Shown here: positions 32,328 to 43,323 of the stretch, one piece after another
Position numbering within the stretch: the first letter of the stretch is position 1
How the letters are laid out: each line of letters begins with the position of its first letter
NCBI GenBank assembly: GCA_015039315.1
Contig: WIDE01000022.1
Span: 370,296-434,295 of the forward strand
Direction of reading: 5' to 3'
Length of the DNA: 64,000 nt
From: Clavulina sp. PMI_390
Lineage: Eukaryota; Basidiomycota; Agaricomycetes; Cantharellales; Hydnaceae
Position numbers and translations under genes: made by a program
Notes under the pieces: generated by a model
Seen by the model: the letters and a program-made list of their open reading frames with translations, nothing else
Told to the model about the DNA's origin: nothing
Databases searched by the model: none

Positions 32328-35300
32328 ATGGCTGGTCTGGTTCATCCCCGGCCTTCAGCTGCAATTCGCATCGTCGCTCCTTCAGCTCCAAACTCTGGTA
32401 CATCTTCTCCAGCACCACAGAACAATGCAATCCAGGCTCCTTCCCAACCGTCAACCCCGAAGAAACCTGCGAAGTGCCGCAATATAGCAATATATGGGTT
32501 CGTAACATCAATCAAGCCCCTCGGTTCGCGTGCAAGTTCGATCCAATATTTCTTTCGCGTATCAGGGTGTGTCGGAACCAAGGAAAGGGCTGCCAGTTTG
32601 ATCACTCAGTAAGTGTTACGCGTCTTGTTCTTGTCCATGTCATTGACACGATCTGTGCAGGATGATTCAGCGACTCCGGCATCCTCGAGGTTAGAGTTGC
32701 CAGAGTTTATTGTCTTCGTCCATGTCTCAAAGTGAAATTGTCATAAATCCAATAGTGCATCTCCTGCGAGAACGATTGCGTCGCCGACGCTATCGTCCAG
32801 TGCTGTCAATGTGAACGCCCCAGTGTTCGTGCCAAAGGCGGGGATCCCCACCGTGTCTTCTCCCGATCCCTTCAAACCTATATATCTACGCGACTCGTAC
32901 GTCTCTCCACTGTTTCTGGCCCTTTTAATATCTCTAACCTGGCTTCCTCTAGCTTGGAATACGACGTAACTCAGCCGACGTCAACCAATCCATATGGGTC
33001 AGATTATGACCTTGCGACTCATCTGTCTAATACCGATGTACGCCATGGCCATAACGATTTTGGGCTTGCAAACTATGATAACTAATTTTGGCTCTCTCTA
33101 CTCCTTATCAACAGCTAACGGGAACGACAGCATACACTGGAATGGATATGCATCAATCTACGTACGACCACGGGAACCCGTTCTTGAGCCAGCAAGCTTA
33201 TTATCCAACATTTGTTCATCAGCCGGTGAGCAGTCCTGCTCCATACCATGTCTCCAGTCTGACGTCTAATTGTATTTTGCAGCTAAACTACCACCTGTAC
33301 ACTGCACTTCCTTACGTACCTTCAATCTCCTCCGAGCCGTCCACATCACGCTCGGGCGCCTCGCGCTTCTTCATGTCGGATACTCTGCGTGAAGACCTCC
33401 AGCGCCGTTCCGAAGCTCTATATTCCACCACCCCGATCCCAAATATCAACCTTATGGCGTTCCGCTCGCTTCCCGAAGAAGTTCACAAATATCATTCCCT
33501 CGTGCCGCTCGAAGGGACCGACAAGGAGAGGCGGACATCTTTTATGGGTTGCACAAGTCTTGTGTATCGAGCGGTGAATAAGGAGACTGGGGATATAGTC
33601 ACGCTGAGGCGGATAGAAGGTGTGTTCCCCCGCCAATAGACCGTGCTTCTCTAGAGTTTTTTTTCTTATTCCATGGCTGATTTCCACACCCAGGTTTCCG
33701 GCTTACGAATGAGACCGCATTTGCACCCGTGGATAAGTGGAACTCGTTGCGGCATCCCAACATTGCTCATTTGAGAGAAGCGTTCACAACCCGCGCATTC
33801 GGCGACTACTGTGAGCTTCTATTCCCAATCACCTGACATCGTGAGGCGGCCGCTTATACTTGCTTCTTCACTTCCTAGCTCTCGTATTTGTCTACGATTA
33901 CTACCCATCGGCACAGACTCTCTACTCCACTCACCTCGCCCCACCTGATCCCTCTGTCCTCGCCGCTCTCCATTCTGCGCACGCGCATTCACAATCATCG
34001 CCCCAGAGCTCCCGGCAGAGACACTATAGGAAAAACAATAATGGTCGCGGTGCTGGGTCCAGCAGCAGTCTGAACCTTCCGGGCAACGGCCTAGGAGTCG
34101 GTGAGCCTGCGGGCCCGATCGAGGAGAAGACGCTGTGGAGTTATGTGGTGCAGATTGTCAGTGCTATGAAAGAGGCACATGATAAAGGTTTAGCGCTGCG
34201 CGTGCTGGATGCGACAAAGGTGTTGGTGGTCGGCAAGAACAGGTTCGTGCTTCGCCTGATTTATGTTTCAACAACTCCTTTATAAAATATTCACTTCATT
34301 CTACCGCGTTTTGCTTCAGGATACGCATCAACTGCTGTGGTGTCTTTGATGTCCTTGGATACGAGCACCGGCTGAGCGTTGAAGCGCAAAAGGTCCGTCC
34401 CGCGCTTTTGTCAGCCGCCCGGCATGTTGCTCACGTTTAATCGCGCCTGAAATGTATCGGATGCAGTACGAAGATGTGCAGGCGCTCGCCCGACTCATTG
34501 TTGCCCTGTGCACCCGTGGACAGCTTAACATCGCAACACAGGCCCAACAGACAAAGGACGCGATCACACGGACATACAGTCCTGATGTCTGGGAGTTGAT
34601 ATTTTTCCTAGCGCAGCCTCAACAGAGACCTCTGACTGTACGTCTTGTTTCCTTGCATTTCTGGATTTATCTCCGACCTCAGGGCTGGGAAATGACTGGT
34701 CTGGCTGATCACTGATTCGCCCTTTCGTTTCCATTTGTTGGTCTTTTCTGCCTTTGAAGGTTGACAAGATCTTGGAAAGATTGGGCAACAGGGTACTCAT
34801 GGAGATGAACGCCGCCCAGGGGTGAGTTTCTTGATTGATGATCTTTTCCAGACTTTGTGACCGGCCACTGACCATCTGTCATCCCACCCAATCTTGAACG
34901 GTTGCGCACGTCATCTATCAAATGCAGATATAGCGACCAGCTAGAGGGCGAGCTTATGGGCGAGCTCGAAAATGGTCGCCTGGTGAGGCTGATGTCCAAG
35001 CTGGGTTTCATCAACGAACGGCCTGAGTGAGTCCTTGAGTGATCTCTGTTTGAAATTCTATTGATCAACCACCCATCCGGTCATTTTCTCGTCGCCATTA
35101 TGTACCTGCCTAACTGCGTGCTGTGGCGATTGACAGTTTCAGTCATGAGCCGCGGTGGTCCGAGACGGGAGATCGGTACATCATCGGACTGTTCCGCGAC
35201 TATGTGTTCCACCAGGTTGACGAGACGGGAAATCCGGTGGTGAACTTGACGCACGTTATCACCTGTCTGAATAAGGTGCGGCTAATTCTCTGCTGTCTTC

Positions 35301-35758
35301 TTCATTAGTGTCGGACAATGAAGTGGCTCACTTGATTGAATTAAACTCTGTGTCTCTTGTTATTGTGGATCTTCGCCCGTGGTGGTCGTTTCAATCTCGG
35401 CTCGAATGGTGACGATGGTAATTACTCTTGATCATTGATCGCGAATGCTTCGTCGGCGTGGCGGACGATGGAACACATGGTCTGGGTTGTGGCTGCCACC
35501 TGAACAGCTTGATGCGGGGATAGACGAGAAGATTATGCTGGTGTCTCGGGACGAGCAGACATGTTTTGTAGTGAGCTACAAGGAGCTCAAACTGTGTATC
35601 GACTCTGCGTTTGGGTGAGTCGGTCGTTTTCAGTTTTGAGTCCATTTTGGGTTCTCGGAGCCGGATGCGATTGACTTGTATGACTAACTTTGGGCTTTGT
35701 TACTTTTTTGGGGGGCGATTGCGCGGGCGGGGTTAGCGAGCTTGCACGACGGCGATGA
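32328..35758 (+). CDS. PAN3: PAN2-PAN3 deadenylase complex subunit PAN3
   Basis: Sixteen exons: 32328-32497, 32566-32608, 32661-32689, 32756-32896, 32953-33037, 33115-33225, 33283-33619, 33694-33810, 33879-34242, 34320-34392, 34467-34637, 34760-34821, 34928-35026, 35137-35275, 35508-35614, 35737-35758; 689 residues. PAN3 recruits the PAN2 nuclease to poly(A)-binding protein for the first step of mRNA deadenylation in the cytoplasm. A CCCH zinc finger is visible (Cys50, Cys59, Cys66, His70). The pseudokinase follows: [48 protein letters not shown] and [11 protein letters not shown]. The C-terminal knob has [20 protein letters not shown] and [20 protein letters not shown]. The length is typical. 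The last exon is only 22 nt (ELARRR). Confidence 0.95.
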
Positions 35759-36203
35759 CGGAGGTTACGACCGAGACTAGTATTGCACGCCCATGCTATG
35801 CCAATGATTTCTGGGTTCTGCTGTCTGAATCATTTTCCCTTTTTTTTTTTTTTTGGTATTGAGACTGTAGCTACCAGCGAGATGTTGTATTTACTGACTA
35901 TCCATTGTTGTTTTATATACCGCTCCCTCGAGGCTGTCCGGAGTTTAGTAGGGTTTTTGGAGGAGGATTTGCTGAGAGCTGCGCGTGCGTGTGTGTGTTT
36001 TGTGTGGCGGGCACGAGCCCACGAGCCACGAGGAGCAGTATATTCCGCGACCATTAGTTAGGGCTTGTTTGGCGATCGCTAGCATCCAATCCTCAACCTC
36101 CGAATCCATATCCGAATCTGCCCTCCATCCGCGACATCGTCTGCCCCGTGTATCGTCTCTCACTGGCACCGACGTCCCCCACAGCACACTCAGCACCGAG
36201 GAC
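35759..36203. other. Intergenic spacer PAN3 to Cid1-type gene
   Basis: 445 bases between two plus-strand genes. Contains a run of 15 T at 35840-35854, probably in the PAN3 3' region. Promoter of the downstream gene expected; nothing else recognised. Confidence 0.4.
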
Positions 36204-39200
36204 ATGAGCGCTCATGTCGCCTCCAACCCGCCTCCTTCTCCCACCGTCGTGATGACCCTCCCCATGTCCGGGCAGGTCCCCGTCGTCGTCCCAGTCTACC
36301 CAAGTATCGCAGCGGGTGCGCATATCCACCACCAGCTTGCGGCGGGCGCAATGGCTCACCCGCTCGCTCAGCGCTTGCCCAAGTTCAGCATGAGGTTCGT
36401 CAGTTTGCCCTTTGAATTCGTCTCCCAGTCACTTTGGCCGACTAACGCGTGCCATCTCCCACACTGGCTGCTTCCACCTTGCTCATTTCATTGGCTACTC
36501 TCCTTTCCTTGACCTCTGTGCCCGATCGTCTATGCTTGTGTCCTCGTCACCTCGTTTGCTTGCTCCCATACGTGCGCTGGGCGGCGCTGACCACGCCCAT
36601 AACTGTCGCGCTTTCTGTACCGCTTCACCGTCTCACGCGCTCGCCTAACCGCTCTCAGACAACTCTTCTTTCATGATCTGTCCCAATGTCTCTTTGACTT
36701 TGTGATACAACTCCTCCCCACCGCCGAGGAAATGGCCATCAAGGAGGACGTACGCCGGCTGCTCGAGAAGCTCATCAAAACGATCGAGCCCGAGAGTCGT
36801 CTGCTCTCCTTTGGCAGTACCGCCAACGGCTTCAGCTTGAGAAATTCCGGCATGTCCTCCCTTTGTCCCTCGTTCTCTTTGATCATGGTCTCATCCCCCC
36901 CGCCCCCTGGCTCTAGACATGGATCTCTGCTGCCTCCTCGATTCAAAAGGGCCACAACTCCAGGCCTCCGATCTAGTCACAATGCTGGGTGATCTCCTCG
37001 AGCGAGGTGTGTAAATTTCTCAATAACTTGAGGCGATTCATTATGCTGCTTCTCACCCTTGCTTCCCTCCATCCAGAAACCAAGTTTCATGTGAAGACCC
37101 TGCCGTTCGCTCGAATACCCATCGTCAAGCTCTCCCTTGACCCATCTCCCGGCCTGCCATTCGGCATATCGTGTGATATTGGCTTCGAGAACCGATTAGC
37201 CCTCGAGAATACCCGCCTGCTGCTCAGCTATGCCAGCGTAGATCCAACGCGCGTTCGCACTATGGTTCTCTTTTGTATGTCCTCACTTGTCGCGCGCCTG
37301 TCTCATTATACTCATCACTCCCTTCCCATGCAGTGAAAGTATGGACAAAACGCAGGTTTGTGTCGCCGATCAGCCTTCTTCTGCGCTCGTGACGTGGATC
37401 GCCCGGCTCGCGTATTGAACTCAACTCGGATGACTGACTTAAATCCATTATCCCCTCCTCATCATCACTGGGGTGATTGCCCTCCACCTCTCACGGGCTA
37501 TTCATTCAACCTCTCATACATACAGGAAAATCAACTCCCCCTATAGAGGAACCCTGAGCTCATATGGCTACGTCCTCCTCGTCATTTACTTTCTTGTCCA
37601 TGTCAAGAACCCGCCTGTCCTCCCCAATCTACAATCGATGCCTCCATTACGGCCGATATCCCATGTGCGTTCTGATTGTCTGTCCCTCTGACATTTATTT
37701 CAGCATCCTGTCTCATCCCATTGCCTCGCTCCTTTTTTACGTTCATCTGTGTCAAATTCACAATGGTCTTGGATCACTTTGGCGGCAACAATACTCCATC
37801 TGAATAGGAGGATATGCACATTGGGGAGAACAATATCTGGTGAGTGAATCCTGCCATTTTGTTCAGCCTCCAGCCTCTGATTTGACGCTTTATTGTTCCT
37901 ACCCTGTAGGTTCTTTGATGACATAGAGCTGCTACGGCAGAAATGGCAGTCGTCGAATCTCGAGACTGTTGCAGAGCTGTACGTAAAGTTTTTTTTTCAC
38001 CAGCCAACGAGTTTGGAATACTGATTCTAGTCATGGGACAACACGGCTTCTATCTCTCTAATTACCACTCCAGTTTGGTGGATTTCTTCAAATACTACTC
38101 AAAGGAGTTCTCCTACAACACTGATGTAGTGTCAATACGAGCGGGCTTTATGACACGGGAAAGCAAAGGCTGGCAGACCGAGGTGTGTTGCACTCTCACC
38201 TTGTTCTTCTAGTTCCCATGATCGGGGTGATTGATAAGACGGATATAGCCTGATGCAAGGGATTCTGCAAGGGAACGGAATCGATTTTGCATTGAGGTGC
38301 GTTCTACACTTGTCTTCTTTATCACACCGCATTTTTACACGCTCAACCTTTTCCATCTTAGGACCCATTTGAAACTGGCTATAATGTTGCGCGGACCGTG
38401 ACTAAGGACGGTCTCTATACCGTATGTGTTTATTTCGTTTCCATTCACACCCTCCTTTGTCTCAACCAAGCTTATCTCTATCCCCCGCCACACTTGTCGT
38501 TACACCGTCTCCGTTTGACATATTGGGATCTTCCATTCTAGATCCGTGGAGAGTTCATGCGAGCCTCGAGAATTCTCTCAAAGCCGCAGGATCGGGCGTT
38601 AGTTGCTCTTGCCCAATTGTGCGAGGAGCGTGGGGATGAGCTGGTGCAGGCGTCAGCTCAGTACACATCTAATAGCGCCTCTACTGGTCTTTCCGCCAGC
38701 AATTCTGCATCTGGGGCAACAACACCGATAACAACAGATGGAGCCTCCGTAGCTGGTGGCATCCCGCGCTTGCCGCCATTACCCCCGCAGGTTCCATATA
38801 CCGTGAGCTCCTCGCAGCACGCTCCCGCCTTCATTCCTATTGCCGTGCCGGACGCGCGCACGCCTCCACGGCGATTGTTTGAACCCCTTGCAGCTACCGC
38901 AGCCGCAAGCCCTAGTCCTCCCGTCGATGCCTCGCTGCCTAGCGGCGGCGCGGCGATGGCGATACCATCAGCATCCGGAGTTCTGGTCGCCGGTTCGGCG
39001 TCTGAGCCCACTGGCGTCAACGGTGCTAACATCACACCGGCAGCGTCGACCTCCAAGACCACAGCAATAGTCGTACCTATCCCTGTGTTCCCTCCACGGC
39101 ACGAAAGGAAAACGAGCGCAGAGCTGGTGGAAGGCACAACCCCCCTCCTGCAGCATATGGCGCCGACACGCAGTAAGTGGACATCGCCGCCACCGCCCGA

Positions 39201-41025
39201 TGCGCCCGAGGCCGACCAAGACTCATACCGTAATAACCTGGGATTGAGCTTGTCACTTGCAACGTCATCGACGCCTGCGCGTGAGACCATCCATACCAAG
39301 GAGCGGAGTCCGTCGAGCTCGTCGAATGCAAGCGATGCTAGCACGAACGAGGAGGACCAGGAGCTCATGATGACGACAAATTCGTCTGGAGCAAGTAGTG
39401 GAGGCTCACAACCCCCGAGTCCATTTAGTGGGAGTGAGCCAGGAGGACCTGCGAAGCATCATCCACATCCCAAGCATTTACAAATCGGGAAAGGCACAGA
39501 GATGGAACGGGATGGGAACTCGATCAGTACACCCAAGGCATCGGAGCTGACACATGGGCGCGGGCGTGTGCACGGGCAACGTGGAAGGGAACCTCAACGG
39601 GGGAATGCCGGGAGCACCGAGATATCGAGCTCGACGCCGAAAGACCTGCCGTTCCTCCCTCGCCCACCGACATTGCCTGATGCGCCGCCGCGGAGATCAT
39701 CCTCTGGCCCCCCTTCATTACGTAGCCCGCCACCTCCTGATCATGATAGTTCGGCTGCTGTGGAGGAAGGCAAAACCCCTACTGCCGCAACCTCCTCCGG
39801 CTCCACAGACACGCGGCAAGCCCAGCTCACCGTCGACACTCAGTTCCAGCAAGCAGCTTCGTCCTCGTCCTCGTCCGCCTCTACATCGCACTATCAGCCT
39901 CAGGCGATTCCTATACATCCCCAGCCACGATCTGCGTGGCCTGAGTTTACGTCCCATCCCTATCTCCCTCCCACTCATCAGCAGCGCAACCGCACGAACA
40001 CCCAAAGTCGGCATCATCACTCGGCGTCGTCGGGATCGTCATCCTCGCATCCCATCACGCTCTATCGCAGCCAACCGCAAGCGACGACATTCCCACTGTA
40101 TCAGCAAGTGTCTCCCTCGAACACTGCCACAGTGGTTCTTCCTCCCACCCACGGGCCATCTTCGTCCTCCTCACCTTCGTCTAGCTCACCTTTGATGGGA
40201 GTCTCGTCATATATAGGACCACCCACTTATGAGCCAGTCCAAATCAAAAGTGTAGGTTCTCCCTTCATGAGTGGCTCTCCTCCCATGAATGGCTCACCAT
40301 CATCAAAACCAAATGCGACTTTGCCTGGCCAGAGCAATGCTGCTTCCCCAAGACTGTCGCCTTATTCTCCCCGACTATTGAGCAGCCCACGATCGCCTGC
40401 GCATATTCCCATGCCCGCATCGGCATCAACGAGTGGGACGCCTTCCCCTGTCAGATCCAGCGCATCCATAACAGCAAATCCGGTCGCATCTCCACGTTCG
40501 CCTCTCCCCCCAACTCTTGACCCAATTACTTCAACCTCCCCTACCCCAACGCCTGTTTCCGTCCCCACACGACCTGTGGCTAGTGGTACTACCAGCCCCA
40601 ATGGGTCCGCGACACCTACGCAAGCTCATACACCTACTCCGCCGTCGTCCACAACCCCGTTATCCAGCTCTAATACCAAACGTACTGGCTCGTTAATACG
40701 CAAGAAGTACGACCCATCGGCCGCCTTCCGTATACCAACGACTATGACGATTCCTGTTGAACCCGTCTCCACGGTTCCTGCGGAGGGGGGAGACGCGATA
40801 GCTGGGTTAGCGACAAGTGAGGCAGTAAAGGGTATCGGACACGACACACTGTTTGATCGCCCGACCGGGCATGAACGTGTGCACGCGGACAGGGGAGCAA
40901 ATGGGGACGGGCTAGCGGTCTCAACAAAGATGGAGAGGAGAGGGACCGACGCTAGCTTGGCATCGTCTGGGAGTGCGACGAGCGGGGGGACAGATGTCCC
41001 TGAAGCGAGGGTCGTCTGGAGCTGA
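36204..41025 (+). CDS. Cid1-type nucleotidyltransferase (terminal uridylyl/adenylyl transferase) with long disordered tail
   Basis: Twelve exons: 36204-36394, 36659-36849, 36917-37006, 37077-37274, 37334-37355, 37526-37664, 37808-37839, 37910-37978, 38074-38182, 38249-38296, 38362-38421, 38542-41025; 1210 residues. The catalytic core (about 64-400) has the polymerase-beta motif FGSTANGFSLRNSDMDL (Asp128, Asp130), third Asp191 in SCDIGFEN, and the Cid1 hallmark KINSPYRGTLSSYGYVLLVI with NPPVLPNLQ. Such enzymes add U or A to RNA 3' ends. In Cid1 the motif DPFEISHNVGR carries the UTP-selecting His; here it is DPFETGYNVAR, with Tyr370. Residues about 410-1210 are Ser/Pro/Thr-rich and disordered, all in the last exon. 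The second intron (36850-36916) is GC-AG and splits the Asp128 codon. Confidence 0.9.
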
Positions 41026-42473
41026 GGTCAAGTCGAGACAGTGGCACTTGGTGGTGTTGGAGATTTGGGAAGGGGGAGACCTGGGGAATTCGAAACCAGA
41101 GGGAGGACGCATGTCGCGTCTTTTGGCGCAGGCAGCCGCAAACACGCTCCACCTTGCACGACACCCCTTCACCCTCGTGTTGCTTGCTAGAATTCTTCGA
41201 GGCATCCAGTTGTTTTCGTTCTCCCGCTGGAGAGTACTCGCGCATCGAAAACCTGCGATGCCTTATAGAACGGCAAAATTTGCCACTAGATAACCTCATG
41301 CGCCCCTCAACCCCTTAACCAACAACTAGGACAGTCTCTTGAGAGCAAGAGTCTACCTCTCATAAAGACGATGCTTTGAATATCCACCAAATCTCTAGAC
41401 CCAAGTATCTCCAAAAGAAGAACGAGCGTTTCTTCGTGTGTTTCGTTCTGCCCTTCACCTCTTTTTCTGGATTTGCTCGTTTTTGTTTCGGTCTCTGTTC
41501 TAATCTGCCTCTTTGCATTGTTTTCCTCTCGCTTTATGCTAATTGCTAGGCCAAATTTTGAGCCTTTCCGAATCTACGTTCTGTGATCTCTTCGGTCACA
41601 GCAAATCCTTCTCGCAGCCACCCATTCGCCTAGGGCTTGCCAACCTCATACCCTCCTATATGGCTTATCCTGCACATGTCTGGTCGCCTTGTCGCCGGCC
41701 ACCTGCTGGGCCGACACACAACACAACGTTGTCCAGCAAAGTGGCTAATTCCAGCTTCAACCTTCTCACTCACATGACTACCATCCCCGAAGCACATCAC
41801 ATCGTCTTGCATCGTCCTCTCTCTCTCAAACATATTTTTCCATGATCATTCCGTCCTTCAGCATTATCACTGTAATCATCTGACACCATCACCCTGGCAC
41901 CAATCACCTATTCCCCAACGCGACGAACAATCACCCGTCCATTATCTTCCGAGGGAGCTCCTCCTTTTCACCCTATGTTGATCTGGCTTGCTTCCATTCA
42001 TCCGTGATCCGTTGCTCTCTACTAGCTTAGTTCTCCTGTTCTCTCTATGGCCGCATTTACACCTACACATGCCTTTACAGATCCTAACTCGGTTTGGGGT
42101 TTGGTCTTCTCCCTTTCTCTTTCTTCCGCCTTTGCTCGCTTGTTCTTATTCACACAATGAGCTGGGCAGTACCATATTCGGAATCGGCGTTGAACTCTTT
42201 CACGCAAACCCTCATGTATATTCTCTCTATCATCGCTGTTGCATTGATATCAATATGTCTACGCGTTGAAAGGTGTGCTCATTCGCTCGATACGTGCTAC
42301 AGTACCAAGATAGATGAGGGCCCAAAAAATGCGTCAAGATCTCGCAAGTCAATGTGCCGTAAAATATATGCCGGCTAGGCTCTCAAGTGAGACCTTATGT
42401 ACAAGATAGAATGGCGCAGGGAATATGGCCAGTAAAACAAGCTGATCACACAGGGAAAGCTGGAAAGCACATG
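41026..42473. other. Long convergent 3' spacer
   Basis: 1.45 kb between the stops of the Cid1-type gene and LSM7. The stretch 41400-42250 is rich in T and CT tracts. Short frames here lack conserved features; I see no gene. Long 3' UTRs or an unannotated non-coding RNA are possible. Confidence 0.4.
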
Positions 42474-43051
42474 TTACTCGGCCTGGACGAATGGATTTGC
42501 GATCTCGCCAGAGCCGTCGGTTGGACTGAGAATCGTGATGGTGGGGCCACGAAGCACGACCAGCCCCAGTTTTCTTGTGTGAGGTTCAGGCTCTTGAAGC
42601 AGGCGAAGGCGACGAGAGATGAGTATCGGGAGAAAGGTGGGGCGAATCAACAACATACCTTGGAAATGTTCCTCAACTTCATCAAGGACCAGGTTTAGGA
42701 GCTGGTCATAACCCTTTAAGATTCCCACGACTTTTCGATTGTACGATTCAGGGAACCAAAATCAGGGATAAAGATGTTGATATTGAGGAAGTGAATCGGA
42801 CGCTTACCCTCGCGTCCTCCAGTGAATTTTACTCTGATCTCCTGGTTGACATACTTGTTAAGATCGAGGATGGCTTCCTTCTTTGGTCTCTCGCCAGCAC
42901 CGCCTCCTGCACCCCCGCCACCGGGACCACCACCACGCCCACCCCCACGAGGAGGTCCACCACGCCCCCGACCGCGTCCCTGCACAAAGGTAGTGTTGAG
43001 TTTAAGGACAGGGAACACAAATTAATTTACTATATTCACTCTTTCAGCCAT
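42474..43051 (-). CDS. LSM7: U6 snRNA-associated Sm-like protein LSM7
   Basis: Four exons: 43040-43051, 42808-42979, 42659-42730, 42474-42592; 124 residues. LSM7 is part of the LSM1-7 ring (cytoplasmic mRNA decapping) and the LSM2-8 ring (nuclear U6 snRNA). The Sm fold is plain: KKEAILDLNKYVNQEIRVKF and GGREVVGILKGYDQLLNLVL (Sm1), then HTRKLGLVVLRGPTITIL (Sm2) with IANPF. The N-terminus before the Sm domain is a 40-residue Gly/Arg repeat region starting MAERGRGRGRGGPPRGG. The first exon codes only MAER; it is required because the frame upstream of 42979 has no ATG and ends at a good acceptor. The gene is divergent from importin beta-1. Confidence 0.95.
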
Positions 43052-43323
43052 TGTGATTTGTCCCTAAAGTGGTCTTTGTTGAGGGAAAAGCGCGCAGGGT
43101 GTGGCGATCGCCTTGTGCCTCTGTTTGTTTGCGCAAGTTTGTGTCTGCAGGGTGACTTGGACTTTGCCAGCCTTTTTCTTCAGACAACAACCACCCGTCT
43201 TCGTTTAAAACCCCACCTGGTACGGGCGCTGGCCACGCTCGATTGACCCGCAACGCCTTTCAACCATTCTGATTCCCTCCACCACCACTTTTTAGGCATC
43301 GCAACTTCTGTGGCGATCGAACC
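43052..43323. promoter_or_regulatory. Short bidirectional promoter, LSM7 / importin beta-1
   Basis: 272 bases between two divergent housekeeping start codons, so the two genes must share promoter sequence. No TATA box seen. Confidence 0.45.

Noticed and set aside
38658..39368. 236-codon minus-strand frame opposite the Cid1-type tail
   Set aside because: Shadow of the same low-complexity exon; no motif.
39554..40195. 213-codon Arg/Pro-rich frame inside the Cid1-type gene
   Set aside because: Alternate frame of a low-complexity Ser/Pro-rich exon; composition explains its length.
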